A stretch of DNA of 57,630 bases, from NCBI GenBank assembly GCA_014191975.1, contig BJHG01000005.1, forward strand, positions 1 through 57,630. Reading direction: 5' to 3'. Shown here piece after piece: positions 9,305 through 19,821 of this stretch. Position 1 is the first letter of the stretch, and the number at the start of each line of letters is the position of its first letter. The position numbers were made by a program, and so were the translations under genes. Under the pieces are notes generated by a model. It made no database searches. It was not told where the DNA came from and saw nothing but the letters and a program-made list of their open reading frames with translations. Source of the DNA: Methylococcaceae bacterium. GTDB taxonomy: Bacteria > Pseudomonadota > Gammaproteobacteria > Methylococcales > Methylomonadaceae.

Positions 9305-9721
9305 ATGAGCAATATTATTAGTTTTATAGGCGTAATTGAGAGTGCTGCCAAAGTTAGTCAATCAGCAGATGATCGAGCAGTATTAGATTTATTGGTTTCT
9401 AATGCCGTAGGCTTAGGTAATAAGCAGCAAACAATCTGGTTTCATGTGCTACTGAGGGGCAAACGAGCAAAGAGTGATTTAAAGGACTATATCACTAAAG
9501 GGCAGCAAGTGTTTGTCTCAGGCGAAATGTCACAAAGCGAATATCAAGACAGCGACGTTAAGACCATGTATGAAATCAACGCGAATATCGTTGATATAGT
9601 GGGCAATCCAAGCGGTGGTAAGCAACTTAAACAGCAAGCACCTAGGCAACCCTATCAAACGCCTCGTAAAGCTTATGAAGAACTTGAAAGAATGAAGACT
9701 GCAAGACTAGAGATCACTTAG
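9305..9721 (+). CDS. Single-stranded DNA-binding protein, plasmid-type
   Basis: The 138-residue product has the OB-fold layout of bacterial SSB: MSNIISFIGVIESAAKV, then TIWFHVLLRGKRAKSDLKDY and ITKGQQVFVSGEMSQSEY, ending about residue 102. The C-terminal tail is basic and lacks the acidic DDDIPF-like tip of the housekeeping SSB. That fits accessory SSBs of plasmids and integrative elements. The fold would bind single-stranded DNA as an oligomer. It is divergent from the cas operon and lies 212 bp from the tRNA cluster, with no cotranscribed partner; 9722-9933 shows only a short AT-rich tandem repeat near 9827-9855. It may belong to a mobile island that includes the CRISPR locus, but this is inference. 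Confidence 0.75.
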   Translation: MSNIISFIGVIESAAKVSQSADDRAVLDLLVSNAVGLGNKQQTIWFHVLLRGKRAKSDLKDYITKGQQVFVSGEMSQSEYQDSDVKTMYEINANIVDIVGNPSGGKQLKQQAPRQPYQTPRKAYEELERMKTARLEIT

Positions 9722-9933
9722 ATTCCAGAGATAACATTTCATTACTGCCGTTACAAGCTACAAATCATAACTTTTGGTACTCGAGTAAATTTGAGATCTG
9801 AATAGTTCTATGTATGATCCAAGAAAAATTAATCAAGAAAAATTAATTAAATGAAATGAAATCTGATGGTGACTTATTGGTTACTCATTATAAAACTAAT
9901 CAAGCATCAATAACTTTAACTCATTGATTTAAC

Positions 9934-10009
<76 letters not shown>

Positions 10010-10014
10010 AAATA

Positions 10015-10088
10015 TGGAGGCTGCGAGCGGAGTCGAACCGCTCTAGATGGCTTTGCAGGCCACTGCATAACCGATTTGCTACGCAGCC
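10015..10088 (-). tRNA. tRNA-Cys (anticodon GCA)
   Basis: Acceptor GGCTGCG pairs with CGCAGCC, the anticodon loop is CTGCAAA within GTGGC/GCCAT, and CCA is encoded. It sits between a strong hairpin (10102-10130) and tRNA-Thr on the minus strand. Confidence 0.96.
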
Positions 10089-10101
10089 AAAATAGGTAAA
10101 T

Positions 10102-10130
10102 AAAAAAGCCGCGAATTTCGCGGCTTTTTT
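10102..10130. terminator. Symmetric GC-rich hairpin between tRNA-Gly and tRNA-Cys
   Basis: An AAAAAAGCCGCG arm pairs with CGCGGCTTTTTT around an AATTT loop, giving a terminator shape in both directions. It begins only 8 bp past the tRNA-Gly CCA end, so it could end or attenuate tRNA-Gly transcription before tRNA-Cys, or mark a processing point within a Gly-Cys-Thr transcript. Confidence 0.7.
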
Positions 10131-10137
10131 AAAAATT

Positions 10138-10212
10138 TGGAGCGGGAAACGAGATTCGAACTCGCGACCCCAACCTTGGCAAGGTTGTGCTCTACCACTG
10201 AGCTATTCCCGC
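10138..10212 (-). tRNA. tRNA-Gly (anticodon GCC)
   Basis: Acceptor GCGGGAA pairs with TTCCCGC, the anticodon GCC lies in the CTTGCCAAG arm, and the T loop holds GTTCGAA; CCA is encoded. It is the first of three minus-strand tRNAs, downstream of the SH3-like protein gene. Confidence 0.96.
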
Positions 10213-10283
10213 GTTTCAGTATCAGAAACTATCTGACTATCATAAAAAAAAATCGCTAGTTCGTCAACCTTTTTAATGAGTTT

Positions 10284-10871
10284 TTATAGATTAACAGCTA
10301 AAACCCAACCAATCGTCCCATTACAGGCCTCTTCGTCAATTTGGACTTTAGCATATACAATACTACTGGTTTTTTGTTGATCTAACACAGTAACATGAGT
10401 ACCTTCTGGGAATTTACGACATTCTTCTGTTTTGTTATCATCGTCATCAAACGCCGTAATCGCACCTGGTGTTGTAACCAATCGAATAATTGTTTGCTCG
10501 CCATCTTCTGCCGTCGCATTTGGACTTTGAAGTGTATATTTTTGTCCTGCCGCTAAATTTTTTGGCGTTGCACTCGGTAATACTTTTTCGTCACCACCTA
10601 ACATGGCTAACATCAAAACTAAACCTGCTGCACCAGCTATAATTCCATAAAATACTTTTGGATTATTTTCTTTCATTTCCATCACTGAATCCAATGCACC
10701 TGCTGCTGGTTGTGCTTTGGCAGTTTCAATTTCCACAGCCTCAGGAGCAGGTGATTCAGTTTTCGCAGCTTCAACAGATTCAACTTCAACAGATTCAACT
10801 TTAATAGCTTCAGGAGCTGGCGTTTCAGTTACGGGTACTTCAATTACTTCATTTAAGTTTTCTTCACTCAT
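10284..10871 (-). CDS. Membrane-anchored protein with acidic N-terminus and SH3-like domain
   Basis: The 195-residue protein has three parts. Residues 1-60 are rich in Glu, Pro, Ala and Val with repeated VESVE and PAPEA blocks, probably disordered. One membrane helix follows near 72-92 (VFYGIIAGAAGLVLMLAMLG). The C-terminal 90 residues hold KYTLQSPNATAEDGEQTIIR, two cysteines (EECRKFPEG and EEACNGTIGW) and end GTIGWVLAVNL, which looks like a bacterial SH3-type fold exposed to the periplasm. It is monocistronic and upstream of the tRNAs. Function is unknown; a cell-envelope binding role is a guess from the domain form. Confidence 0.7.
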   Translation of the reverse strand: MSEENLNEVIEVPVTETPAPEAIKVESVEVESVEAAKTESPAPEAVEIETAKAQPAAGALDSVMEMKENNPKVFYGIIAGAAGLVLMLAMLGGDEKVLPSATPKNLAAGQKYTLQSPNATAEDGEQTIIRLVTTPGAITAFDDDDNKTEECRKFPEGTHVTVLDQQKTSSIVYAKVQIDEEACNGTIGWVLAVNL

Positions 10872-10945
10872 CGTATTCTCACTTTTTATTTTTGATTTGT
10901 TATTATTGAGTTGCTCATTCTGAGAGCGAATGCATTTTACCTGCT

Positions 10946-11737
10946 TTATCCCTTGCGCGTCATCATTCCTTTTGAAGGATTGTAGCCAACAATAGCCGCC
11001 GCCATAAACATGACAAATGCTACGGTCGTATAAATAAATGCAAACGAGTTAAATTGACCATACAGCGCAAATCGAATCAACTCAACCGCTTGTGAAAATG
11101 GATTATATTGCGCCAATAAATATAAAAATTCGCTCGACTCTTTCATTTTCCAGAGCGGATATAACGCTGTTGACATAAAAAATAGTGGAAAAATGACAAA
11201 ATTCATCACGCCAGCAAAATTTTCGAGTTGTTTAATAAACGATGACAGTAACAAACCTAACGCGCCCAGCATCAAACCCGATATAATTAACGGAAAAATC
11301 ACCCACGCATAACCCTCCAGCGGCGCACGAATATCGTAACCCCATGCAATCGCAAGAAAAATATATACCTGCAAAATCGACACGCCAGTTCCTGCCAACA
11401 ATTTACTTAGCAACAAAAACCAGCGTGGCAATGGACTCACCAATAAAATTCGCATACTGCCCATTTCGCGATCGTACACCATCGACAACGAACTTTGCAT
11501 TCCATTAAACAGCTGAATCATGCCAATCAAACCTGGTGTGATATACACTTCGTATAAAATATACGTTTCATAAGGCGGAGTAATTGCCAGTCCCAATGCG
11601 GCTCGAAATCCTGCCGCAAATACAAATAACCAAATTAACGGACGCACCAACGCCGAAATAAACCGCTCTCGTTGCGTGAAAAAACGACTCAATTCACGCC
11701 CAACAATGCCCATCATCGCTCGCCAATAATGAATCAT
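10946..11737 (-). CDS. ABC-2 type permease, PedC-like (alcohol-oxidation associated)
   Basis: The 263-residue protein is an ABC-2 family permease with six predicted membrane segments. RPLIWLFVFAAGFRAALG, PPYETYILYEVYITPGL and MVYDREMGSMRILLVSPLPR match the permease family found beside PQQ-dependent alcohol dehydrogenases (PedC of pseudomonads; also common in methylotrophs). Its substrate is unknown. The ATPase that normally sits directly upstream is missing here: the upstream 200 bp has no gene and the next gene is on the other strand. The permease may pair with an ATPase elsewhere or be a leftover. Confidence 0.82.
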   Translation of the reverse strand: MIHYWRAMMGIVGRELSRFFTQRERFISALVRPLIWLFVFAAGFRAALGLAITPPYETYILYEVYITPGLIGMIQLFNGMQSSLSMVYDREMGSMRILLVSPLPRWFLLLSKLLAGTGVSILQVYIFLAIAWGYDIRAPLEGYAWVIFPLIISGLMLGALGLLLSSFIKQLENFAGVMNFVIFPLFFMSTALYPLWKMKESSEFLYLLAQYNPFSQAVELIRFALYGQFNSFAFIYTTVAFVMFMAAAIVGYNPSKGMMTRKG

Positions 11738-11939
11738 GAGAAACCTACAAATTGAATTTTTTTGTGAGATACTATTTTTTGAAAATATATCTTGTTCATT
11801 GCCTACTCCAAAATAAGCTGGATAATGAGTGAGAAGAAATTAGGGTTTTGTTTGACTACACTATGATTTACCAATTATTAAAATCCCGCTACACTTGCTA
11901 CTCTAACCTGAAATGAGAACATTGCGAGGGCGTTTTATT

Positions 11940-12083
11940 ATGTCGAATCAAGAAAATAAAGATGATGGTGAATCATCAACGAATTTCAAATCACTGCTGG
12001 TATTTATCGGCTGTGTCGCTCTATTTGTGCTTGTCTGGGTAATAATTCAATCGGTTATTGCTGTGCCAATGAAGATGACTTAG
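11940..12083 (+). CDS. 47-residue single-span membrane protein
   Basis: A good ribosome site (GAGGG, about ten bases before the ATG) starts a 47-codon frame: a polar MSNQENKDDGESS N-terminus, a hydrophobic span near 18-40 (LLVFIGCVALFVLVWVIIQS) and a short tail. It is followed by a terminator hairpin at 12118-12161, which supports a real monocistronic transcript. No function is recognised. Confidence 0.55.
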   Translation: MSNQENKDDGESSTNFKSLLVFIGCVALFVLVWVIIQSVIAVPMKMT

Positions 12084-12117
12084 TGCATTTCAAAGCCCAA
12101 AAATTGAATTAACGCAT

Positions 12118-12161
12118 TGAATCCGAGTATTCTTAAATTGCTCAGGAATGTTCGGATTTTT
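12118..12161. terminator. Terminator between convergent 47-aa gene and hsp70
   Basis: AATCCGAGTATTC pairs, with two mismatches, with GAATGTTCGGATT; a T-rich tail TTTTTGTTTTT follows on the plus strand. It lies between convergent genes and probably ends the small plus-strand gene. Confidence 0.6.
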
Positions 12162-12169
12162 GTTTTTAA

Positions 12170-14917
12170 CTATTTATTGCCAACCGAAACCAATTTCAAG
12201 CCCGACGGCAACGCTTCGCCGAAAATTTGTTTTTCTTCTTTTTCGCTGAGTTCTTTGACGCTTTCGACCATTTCCAACCAAGACGCAGGAGCTTTGGAGA
12301 GTTTTAATTTTTCTAAAACACGCACTCGCATTTTGTCGCCAATATCTCGCGCTCGGTCGCCGCTCATTCTTGCCATTAGGGTCGCCGCGAAACTGATTTG
12401 TGGCGTTTTTTTCCAATCTTCATCGAGCAATTGTAACAACCACATTTCAACCGATTCAGCGGAAACCACGTTGTGCGAGCTACTATGAAACGGAATGCGT
12501 GCGCCGATTCGTCCAACTGCCCACCATGTTTGATTGGATTCACCGGTTTTTTCTAACCGTTTTAATAACCAATCGCCAAGTTGAACTTTTTTCTGCACGG
12601 GCAACCGTTCTAAAACCGCTGTCAATCGCACAATATCGTCGTAACTGCGTGTTTTTAACTGTTTTTCAATGCCCACCTGTCGTGCTGCTGATGGATCAAT
12701 ATATTTGGCGATGTCGGTAAAAATGGTTTCTTGTGCTGTCACAGATAAACCGCCCGCAATACGTCGCCACAACGTCCACCATTCCGCCCAATTCTGTGTT
12801 TCATTCACGAATTGAATGCTGTGTGGGTACGTTTTCCAGACTTGTTCGACACGCCAATCATCCAACGGATAACCAAAACCTGGGCGTAAACAAAAGCCAA
12901 TCAAACTCAGCCACACTTTTTCGTGCGCTTCACTGCGGCGACGATATTTTTCACCTTCCAGCAACGTATTAAACAGCGTCCGCAACAACGGCGAATTCCA
13001 GTCACTTCTATCCATGCCGGTCATTTTTTCTAAATTCGCACGCAGATTTTTGACGGCTTTCGGGTCAATGTGTTTGGATTTTGTGCCGAAAATATCGCTA
13101 ATTTTTTCGCAAAGTGCGTCCAGATTTTTCGGTAAATCGCTCGACGAATTCGCCACCGTCGCGCCACGCCGAACAGAAAATTCCACATCCCAGCGTTTTT
13201 GAGCATTTTCAATCGACACACATTGAATTTTTAACGTGCCGACTTCAGTTTGCATTACAGCAAGTTGAACCAAAACTTCACTGCTCGAATCACTTTCAAA
13301 CGCCACGGCAAGCGGCGGCAACGAATGAAAATCGTCTGTGATTTCAACTAAATCGCCCGATTTATAAACGCTATCGCCCGTCGTAGAAGCCAAATGAAAA
13401 CGCACGGGCGTTCCCAATCGCAACGCGAAACGGTGATTTTTCAAAATGATTTCTTCGCCTTCTTCACTGCCACGCGGCAAGATGCAAATGCCTTTTTGTG
13501 GCTCGTTTTCAGTGGTGTCGATTAACAGAAAATAACTGCGTGCCGCGCCACCACCAATTTTCAATTTTTCCTCACGACGCGCCAACGCATAACTGACCGC
13601 GCCAAATGCCACCGCTAATTCGGGATGCTGATTTTCTAACAAAATTGGTGGTTTTTCGCGCCACGAACTGAGCAAATCAATGGCGCGTTGCGTAATCGGT
13701 TGGCTACGAAACACACCGCCATTCAATAACAACGCATCGGGAACAAAAGAATTGATTTGCAAAGCATCTCGTGCGGCATGTTCGTGCAATTTCAAAAATC
13801 CCGCAATATGCTTACTTACAGCGGGTTCAGCGGCATACGGCAACCCGAATTCCATCACGCCGCTACGTTTTTTATCGGGCAATTCGTCCAATTTCGACAA
13901 CGGAAAAAATCCGTCTAATGCAATTACTTTTACTTCGTCGCGCGACAATGTGGCGGCGCGTGTTGCACCAAATAATTTTGAGCCACTCCCCAGCAACGTC
14001 ACTTTGACGGATTCGGGCGCATCTTCGGCTAATAATTTTTCTTTCGCTTGGCGGCATTGTTCGAGTAATTGCGATAATTCGGCGGCGGATAACCGTTTTT
14101 CATTATTCGTTAAACGTGATTCCAGCGTGTGCGCCAACGCTAAATCTAAGTTATCGCCGCCCAACATCAAATGATCGCCAACTCCGATTCGCGTCAATTT
14201 CGGTTCGTTTTCGCCGGCTTCCACTTTGATTAACGTTAAATCTGTCGTGCCGCCGCCCACGTCGCACACCAATAATAAATGCACGTCCGCGAGTTTTTCT
14301 TTCAATTGCCCCGCGTTGCACCGTAACCAATCGTAACAAACGGCTTGCGGTTCTTCGAGCAACCGAACATTTTGCAAACCAGCGATTTTTGCGGCTTCCA
14401 ATGTCAGCGAACGTGCGCCTTCATCGAACGATGCGGGAACGGTAATTACCACATCTTGGTTTTCGAGTGGCGCGTTGGGGAATTGATGCAACCAAACCGT
14501 GCGAACGTGGGCGAGATAACTTCCGCTGGCTTCGATCGGCGACACTTTTTGCACGTCGTCACTCGCGCCCCACGGTAAAATCGCGGCACTCGGATCAACC
14601 GACGGATGCGACAGCCAACTTTTCGCGCTGGTCACAAAACGCCCTTTGGTTTTCGCCCCTAAAACGCGAGCCGCTTCGCCTAAAATCGCATTATCGTTTG
14701 CGGTAAAAGCAAGATTATCAGCCGCAATTTCAACTTCAGCAGGATGATAACGCACCGACGGTAAAAGTGGACGTGCGGCAACTTGTCCGACATCAACCAA
14801 TTGTTCGATGGGAAATAATTGAATATTTTGTGTCGTCGTAACATGCGCGTAAGCCACAACCGTGTGGGTTGTGCCTAAGTCGATGCCGACTAAGTATTGA
14901 GTTTTTTTTGTTTTCAC
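12170..14917 (-). CDS. Hsp70-family (DnaK-like) ATPase with long C-terminal extension
   Basis: The 915-residue protein begins with an Hsp70 nucleotide-binding domain: phosphate-1 loop [16 protein letters not shown] near 8-23, phosphate-2 [15 protein letters not shown] near 215-229 and an adenosine-type motif [10 protein letters not shown] near 400. It lacks the usual DnaK substrate domain; instead about 350 residues of helical sequence ([20 protein letters not shown]) form the C-terminus, as in the large Hsp70-like proteins with a DUF3731 region. Client and partner are unknown, and no DnaJ or GrpE gene is nearby. It is last in the feo-ugd-rfbB operon, overlapping rfbB by 4 bases. Confidence 0.85.
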   Translation of the reverse strand: MKTKKTQYLVGIDLGTTHTVVAYAHVTTTQNIQLFPIEQLVDVGQVAARPLLPSVRYHPAEVEIAADNLAFTANDNAILGEAARVLGAKTKGRFVTSAKSWLSHPSVDPSAAILPWGASDDVQKVSPIEASGSYLAHVRTVWLHQFPNAPLENQDVVITVPASFDEGARSLTLEAAKIAGLQNVRLLEEPQAVCYDWLRCNAGQLKEKLADVHLLLVCDVGGGTTDLTLIKVEAGENEPKLTRIGVGDHLMLGGDNLDLALAHTLESRLTNNEKRLSAAELSQLLEQCRQAKEKLLAEDAPESVKVTLLGSGSKLFGATRAATLSRDEVKVIALDGFFPLSKLDELPDKKRSGVMEFGLPYAAEPAVSKHIAGFLKLHEHAARDALQINSFVPDALLLNGGVFRSQPITQRAIDLLSSWREKPPILLENQHPELAVAFGAVSYALARREEKLKIGGGAARSYFLLIDTTENEPQKGICILPRGSEEGEEIILKNHRFALRLGTPVRFHLASTTGDSVYKSGDLVEITDDFHSLPPLAVAFESDSSSEVLVQLAVMQTEVGTLKIQCVSIENAQKRWDVEFSVRRGATVANSSSDLPKNLDALCEKISDIFGTKSKHIDPKAVKNLRANLEKMTGMDRSDWNSPLLRTLFNTLLEGEKYRRRSEAHEKVWLSLIGFCLRPGFGYPLDDWRVEQVWKTYPHSIQFVNETQNWAEWWTLWRRIAGGLSVTAQETIFTDIAKYIDPSAARQVGIEKQLKTRSYDDIVRLTAVLERLPVQKKVQLGDWLLKRLEKTGESNQTWWAVGRIGARIPFHSSSHNVVSAESVEMWLLQLLDEDWKKTPQISFAATLMARMSGDRARDIGDKMRVRVLEKLKLSKAPASWLEMVESVKELSEKEEKQIFGEALPSGLKLVSVGNK

Positions 14918-15939
14918 GATTTATTTCTTATTACATTAGCCACCCAAACTTGATTCGCCAAATACCACTTAACCGTTTTACGAATCCCAGTTTCAAAGGT
15001 TTCAGCAGGTTTCCAACCCAATTCACGTTCAATTTTCCGTGCATTAATTGCGTAGCGGCGATCATGTCCAAGGCGATCCGTCACATAAGTAATTAAACGG
15101 GAATAACCGCCTTGTGAATCAGGTTTTAGTTCATCTAAAATTTTTAGAATAATGTTTACAATATCAATATTCGCTTTTTCGTTCCAGCCACCGACATTGT
15201 AAACTTCACCTATTTTTCCTACTTCTAAAATCTGCCGAATCGCACAGCAATGGTCGGTCACATACAACCAATCTCGTATTTGCTGACCATCGCCATAAAT
15301 TGGGAGTGATTTACCTGCGAGAGCATTAGTAATAATCAGCGGAATGAGTTTTTCGGGAAAATGATAGGAACCATAATTATTAGAGCAATTACTGGTTGTC
15401 ACTGGTAAGCCATAAGTGTGATACCACGCACGAACCAAATGATCACTTGCGGCTTTGCTTGCCGAATAAGGACTATTTGGTTGATACAAATTGGTTTCGG
15501 TAAAAGGCAGATCAGTGGGTTCTAGTGAGCCATAAACTTCGTCTGTGCTGACGTGGTGGAAACGAAACGCCTGTTTTCTATCCTCGTCCAATGTAATCCA
15601 GTATTTACGTGCTGATTCCAATAACGTAAATGTGCCATTCACGTTAGTTTGCATAAATTCACTTGAATCCAAAATACTGCGATCGACATGACTTTCGGCG
15701 GCAAAATGAATAATTGCACGGGGCTGATATTTTTTTAACAAATCGGAAACTAATTCAAAATCACAAATGTCACCTTGCACAAAAATATGCCGTGAATCGT
15801 TTTGCAATGAAATGAGATTTTCGAGATTTCCCGCATACGTCAATTTATCCAAATTGATAACGGGTTCATCAGATTGTGCGAGCCAATCCAAGACGAAATT
15901 ACTGCCAATAAATCCCGCGCCACCGGTGACTAAAATCAT
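14914..15939 (-). CDS. rfbB: dTDP-glucose 4,6-dehydratase
   Basis: This short-chain dehydrogenase converts dTDP-glucose to dTDP-4-keto-6-deoxyglucose, the second step toward rhamnose and other deoxysugars of the envelope. The 341-residue sequence shows the NAD site [20 protein letters not shown], the [11 protein letters not shown] motif, the catalytic Thr-Asp-Glu ([10 protein letters not shown]) and YSASK with its Tyr and Lys. RfbA, RfbC and RfbD are not adjacent. It overlaps ugd by 4 bases upstream and hsp70 by 4 downstream. Confidence 0.95.
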   Translation of the reverse strand: MILVTGGAGFIGSNFVLDWLAQSDEPVINLDKLTYAGNLENLISLQNDSRHIFVQGDICDFELVSDLLKKYQPRAIIHFAAESHVDRSILDSSEFMQTNVNGTFTLLESARKYWITLDEDRKQAFRFHHVSTDEVYGSLEPTDLPFTETNLYQPNSPYSASKAASDHLVRAWYHTYGLPVTTSNCSNNYGSYHFPEKLIPLIITNALAGKSLPIYGDGQQIRDWLYVTDHCCAIRQILEVGKIGEVYNVGGWNEKANIDIVNIILKILDELKPDSQGGYSRLITYVTDRLGHDRRYAINARKIERELGWKPAETFETGIRKTVKWYLANQVWVANVIRNKS

Positions 15940-17261
15940 ACAGTCCGTCCAATTGAAAAATATTCAAAACCTTTCGCTTTCACTCTGGTCGGGTCGTACA
16001 TATTTCGCCCGTCGAAAATCACGGGATTTTTTAAGCTATTTTTGATTTGCATAAAGTCGGGCGCGCGAAATTCTTTCCATTCCGTAACGATAATTAACGC
16101 ATCGGAATTTTTCAGTGTATTCATTGGGCTTTCAGCATAAATTAACCGTGAATCATCACCAAAAATTCGTTTCGATTCTGGCATCGCAACAGGATCATAC
16201 GCGACAACAATTGCGCCCATCTCCCACAACCCCTCAATAATCACACGGCTTGAAGCGGCTCGCATATCGTTAGTATTCGGTTTAAATGCCAAACCCCATA
16301 ATGCAAATTGTTTACCTGTTAAATCATCGCCAAATCGTATTTTAATTTTTTCTAATAAAACCCGTTTTTGCATTTCATTCGCTTCTTCGACAGCATTTAA
16401 AACATGAAGCGGTTGTCCAATTTCATTTGCGGTGCGAATTAACGCTTGGACATCTTTTGGAAAGCATGAACCGCCATAACCACAACCAGAATAAAGAAAA
16501 TCATAACCAATGCGCGGGTCTGAACCGATTCCTAATCGAACTTGCTCGATGTTCGCACCTAACTTTTCAGCTAAGTTAGCAAGTTCATTCATAAACGAAA
16601 TGCGCGTTGCCAGCATACAATTCGCGGCATATTTTGTCAGTTCTGCACTGCGAATATCCATGACAACCAATCGTTCATGATTTCGCGTAAATGACGCATA
16701 AATCTCACGCATCAATGCAATGGCTTTTTCATCCTCTGCGCCGATTACAATACGGTCTGGACGCATAAAATCTTCGACTGCCGCGCCTTCTTTTAAAAAT
16801 TCTGGATTCGATACAATTGCAAAAGGAATTTCTGTGTTACGCCGTGTTAATTCTTTGCAAAGTGCATCTTTGACTTTATCCGCTGTTCCGACAGGAACAG
16901 TGCTTTTGTCTACGATAACTTTGTATTCGGTCATATATTTACCGATATTTCGTGCGGCTGCCGTCACATATTGTAAATCTGCCGAGCCGTCTTCATCAGG
17001 GGGTGTTCCGACAGCAATAAATTGAACTTTTCCAAATGCAACACTTTCTTCAATTGATGTTGTGAAATGCAAGCGTCCCGCTTCTACGTTACGGTGAACC
17101 ATTTCTAAAAGTCCAGGTTCATGAATCGGAATGCCACCATTTTTTAAAATTTCTATTTTTGACTGGTCTAGATCAAGACAAAGTACCTCGTTACCGACTT
17201 CCGCTAGGCACGCCCCCGTCACTAAACCGACGTAACCTGTGCCAACAACTGTTATTCTCAT
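15936..17261 (-). CDS. ugd: UDP-glucose 6-dehydrogenase
   Basis: Ugd oxidises UDP-glucose twice to UDP-glucuronate, a precursor of acidic envelope polysaccharides. The 441-residue protein begins [20 protein letters not shown] (NAD site), has [13 protein letters not shown] and [14 protein letters not shown], and the catalytic cysteine in [18 protein letters not shown]. The C-terminal UDP-binding domain begins around 315 with [16 protein letters not shown]. It is coupled by ATGA overlaps to feoC and rfbB, an unusual partner for iron-uptake genes. Confidence 0.96.
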   Translation of the reverse strand: MRITVVGTGYVGLVTGACLAEVGNEVLCLDLDQSKIEILKNGGIPIHEPGLLEMVHRNVEAGRLHFTTSIEESVAFGKVQFIAVGTPPDEDGSADLQYVTAAARNIGKYMTEYKVIVDKSTVPVGTADKVKDALCKELTRRNTEIPFAIVSNPEFLKEGAAVEDFMRPDRIVIGAEDEKAIALMREIYASFTRNHERLVVMDIRSAELTKYAANCMLATRISFMNELANLAEKLGANIEQVRLGIGSDPRIGYDFLYSGCGYGGSCFPKDVQALIRTANEIGQPLHVLNAVEEANEMQKRVLLEKIKIRFGDDLTGKQFALWGLAFKPNTNDMRAASSRVIIEGLWEMGAIVVAYDPVAMPESKRIFGDDSRLIYAESPMNTLKNSDALIIVTEWKEFRAPDFMQIKNSLKNPVIFDGRNMYDPTRVKAKGFEYFSIGRTV

Positions 17262-17515
17262 GCAATACTTTCCTTCTGTTTTTTCAATTCAGTTGGGGAA
17301 TTATATTCATAAATCTCTGTCAATGTGCTGTCGCATTTGCAACAACTTGTACCACATGCTTCTTTTGCGGAAGCTTTTTGGACGTAATTTTTGGCAATTA
17401 AAACCTGTAACATTCCGCGCAACGCATCTGCATCTGTATCGAAATGTAATATTAAATCTCGCAACGCGACGCTTTTTCGATCTTTTAAGTAAGTTCGCAA
17501 TTCAGACAAAATCAT
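17258..17515 (-). CDS. feoC: FeoC, small winged-helix accessory of ferrous iron uptake
   Basis: The 85-residue protein starts with a winged-helix segment ([20 protein letters not shown]) and carries a cysteine cluster, [10 protein letters not shown], near 59-68, as in FeoC proteins where the cysteines bind iron or an Fe-S cluster. FeoC steadies or regulates FeoB. It overlaps feoB and ugd by 4 bases each. Confidence 0.88.
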   Translation of the reverse strand: MILSELRTYLKDRKSVALRDLILHFDTDADALRGMLQVLIAKNYVQKASAKEACGTSCCKCDSTLTEIYEYNSPTELKKQKESIA

Positions 17516-19821
17516 GCTGGTTTTACCTCATTTCGACCTTGTAACCAAAAATTAAAAATCACGAAAATTAACAAACTATTTAAACCAAAAATCCACATCA
17601 ACGAACTTTCTGGATGTTGTGAAAAAGTAGCTGTTTGATAAAAAAGTGTTGCGGTTATGTAAGCAATTCCAGTTGTCCATACCACAGTAAATGCCGCCCA
17701 ACCTGCTGACGTTTCACGATAAATTGCCGCCGTTGCCGCGACACATGGCGCATACAGTAAAATAAATAACAAATATGCAAATGCCCCCGCTTGACCATTA
17801 AAACTGTGTTGCATCGCGGTAAATGTTGCCATTTTTACATTTTGTGCATTTGCCGCTTCTTCGGTATTTTCTAAATTACCCACATTCAGTCCCAGCGGAT
17901 CGAGCAAACGATTAGCCACTTCTGACAAATTTTTAGGCACTGTTAAAATTGCTTCTTTCAATGAATTTTGTAAATTAAATTCAGATTTTTCGGTGCTCAT
18001 AGTTTGATTTTCAAGTTGTCCATAAAGCGCATCGAGTGTTCCAACAACGGCTTCTTTGGCTAAAACGCCTGTAAAAATACCCACTGTCGCCACCCAATTA
18101 TCTTCGTGAATACCCATTGGCTCAAAGGCAAATGTGAGTTTTCGTCCAATTTCACTTAATACAGATTGATTCGTGTTTTCACGTCCAAAACTACCGTCCG
18201 TTCCGAGTGCGTTTAAAAAATTCAGTACCAAAACCATCGGCACAATAATTTTTCCTGCGTTCAAAATAAATGATTTCAAACGGTCGCCAGTTCGAATTAA
18301 AACACCTTGAAACGTTGGTAAATGATATGCCGGTAATTCCATAATAAATGGTGATGTTTCGCCTTTGAAAAGCGTGTGCCGCATAATTAACCCCGTCAAA
18401 ACCGCAACGGCAATACCAATTAAATACAAACTAAACACGATATTTTGTCCATTTATCGGAAAAAAGGCGGCTGCAAAAAGTGCATAAACAGGCAAGCGTG
18501 CGCCACATGACATAAATGGATTCATTAAATTGGTAAGGATTCTATCGCGTGGATTTTCCAGTGTTCGTGTTGCCATAATCGCGGGTACATTGCAGCCAAA
18601 TCCCACAATCATCGGCACAAATGCCTTGCCTGGCAAACCCAAAAAACGCATAAATCGATCCATAACAAACGCGGCGCGTGCCATGTATCCAGAGTCTTCG
18701 AGCATTGACAAAAACAAAAATAAAAAACCGACGATTGGAATAAACGTTGCGACAACTTGAACGCCACCGCCGATACCTTGAGTGAGCAAAACGTTTAGCC
18801 AATCGGGACAATGATAAAATTTTAAAATTTCGTTCAAACCATCAATTAAAAATGCACCTACAAATTGCTCACACAAATCTACGAATGCCCTACCGATATT
18901 GATGGTAAATAAAAACATCGTGTACATCACGAATAAAAAAAATGGAATACCTAAAAATCTATTTAACACAATTCTATCTATGTTTTCGCTGGTGTGACGG
19001 TTGACTTCGCTCAATTTACAAATGGCTTTTTTTGTTAATTGATTTACTAATTCATAACGTGCGTCGGCGGCTAAAATATCGATTTCGTCGTTGGTTTCAG
19101 CTTCAATTTTTTGCTGTAAATCTGTGGCAACGGTGAATAAAATTGTGCCGGCAATTGTTTGTGCCAGCGTGTCATTTTCAAGCAAACGCATAGCTAGCCA
19201 CCGCGGATCACACGGGTGATTTTTCGCGATGTGGTTTAATTTTGGCGTAAGTTCAGAAATCGCATGTTCAATTTCAGTACAATAAGTGATTTGTGTATTT
19301 GGGATTGGTTGTGAAACGACTGCTTTATTTATTGCCGTTTTTAATGCTGGAATACCGTTTTTTGTCGCGGCTGAAATAGCAATCACGGGACAGCCAAATT
19401 GTTGTGCAAGCAGACCAATGTCAATTTTGATACCCCGGCGTTTCACCGCATCCATCATATTTAAAACAACCAGCATCGGCACACGCATTTCTATGAGTTG
19501 CGCGGTTAAATACAAATTACGCTCAATGTTCGACGCATCGACGATGTTAATAATTAAATCGGCTTCGCGGGAAGCAACATAATCTCGGGCGATTTTTTCA
19601 TCCAGTGACACGTTGTCATCAGACGATTCAAGTGAGTAGGTTCCAGGTAAATCAACGCACTCAATACGTTTAGTATTGAAAGTGTATTCGCCTGTTTTTT
19701 TTTCGACCGTTACGCCAGCCCAATTACCAACGTATTGTTTTGAACCTGTTAAAATATTAAATAACGTGGTTTTTCCACAATTTGGATTACCAACAATACC
19801 CACGACAAAATCGTTTTTCAT
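17512..19821 (-). CDS. feoB: FeoB ferrous iron transporter
   Basis: FeoB imports Fe(II) across the inner membrane. The 769-residue protein has the N-terminal G domain with GNPNCGKTTLFN (G1), DLPGTYSL (G3) and NMMDAV (G4), a GDI-like helical linker to about residue 275, then a polytopic membrane region with two inverted gate repeats (GFGCNVPAIMATR and ILYAPCVAATAAI, each with a gate cysteine). It lies between feoA and feoC with 4-base overlaps, the standard feoABC unit, here with sugar-nucleotide and chaperone genes following. Confidence 0.97.
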   Translation of the reverse strand: MKNDFVVGIVGNPNCGKTTLFNILTGSKQYVGNWAGVTVEKKTGEYTFNTKRIECVDLPGTYSLESSDDNVSLDEKIARDYVASREADLIINIVDASNIERNLYLTAQLIEMRVPMLVVLNMMDAVKRRGIKIDIGLLAQQFGCPVIAISAATKNGIPALKTAINKAVVSQPIPNTQITYCTEIEHAISELTPKLNHIAKNHPCDPRWLAMRLLENDTLAQTIAGTILFTVATDLQQKIEAETNDEIDILAADARYELVNQLTKKAICKLSEVNRHTSENIDRIVLNRFLGIPFFLFVMYTMFLFTINIGRAFVDLCEQFVGAFLIDGLNEILKFYHCPDWLNVLLTQGIGGGVQVVATFIPIVGFLFLFLSMLEDSGYMARAAFVMDRFMRFLGLPGKAFVPMIVGFGCNVPAIMATRTLENPRDRILTNLMNPFMSCGARLPVYALFAAAFFPINGQNIVFSLYLIGIAVAVLTGLIMRHTLFKGETSPFIMELPAYHLPTFQGVLIRTGDRLKSFILNAGKIIVPMVLVLNFLNALGTDGSFGRENTNQSVLSEIGRKLTFAFEPMGIHEDNWVATVGIFTGVLAKEAVVGTLDALYGQLENQTMSTEKSEFNLQNSLKEAILTVPKNLSEVANRLLDPLGLNVGNLENTEEAANAQNVKMATFTAMQHSFNGQAGAFAYLLFILLYAPCVAATAAIYRETSAGWAAFTVVWTTGIAYITATLFYQTATFSQHPESSLMWIFGLNSLLIFVIFNFWLQGRNEVKPA

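Noticed and set aside
12400-14706. Many frames of 60-160 codons opposite the hsp70 gene
   Set aside because: They are antisense shadows of a long conserved coding region with a clear Hsp70 translation.
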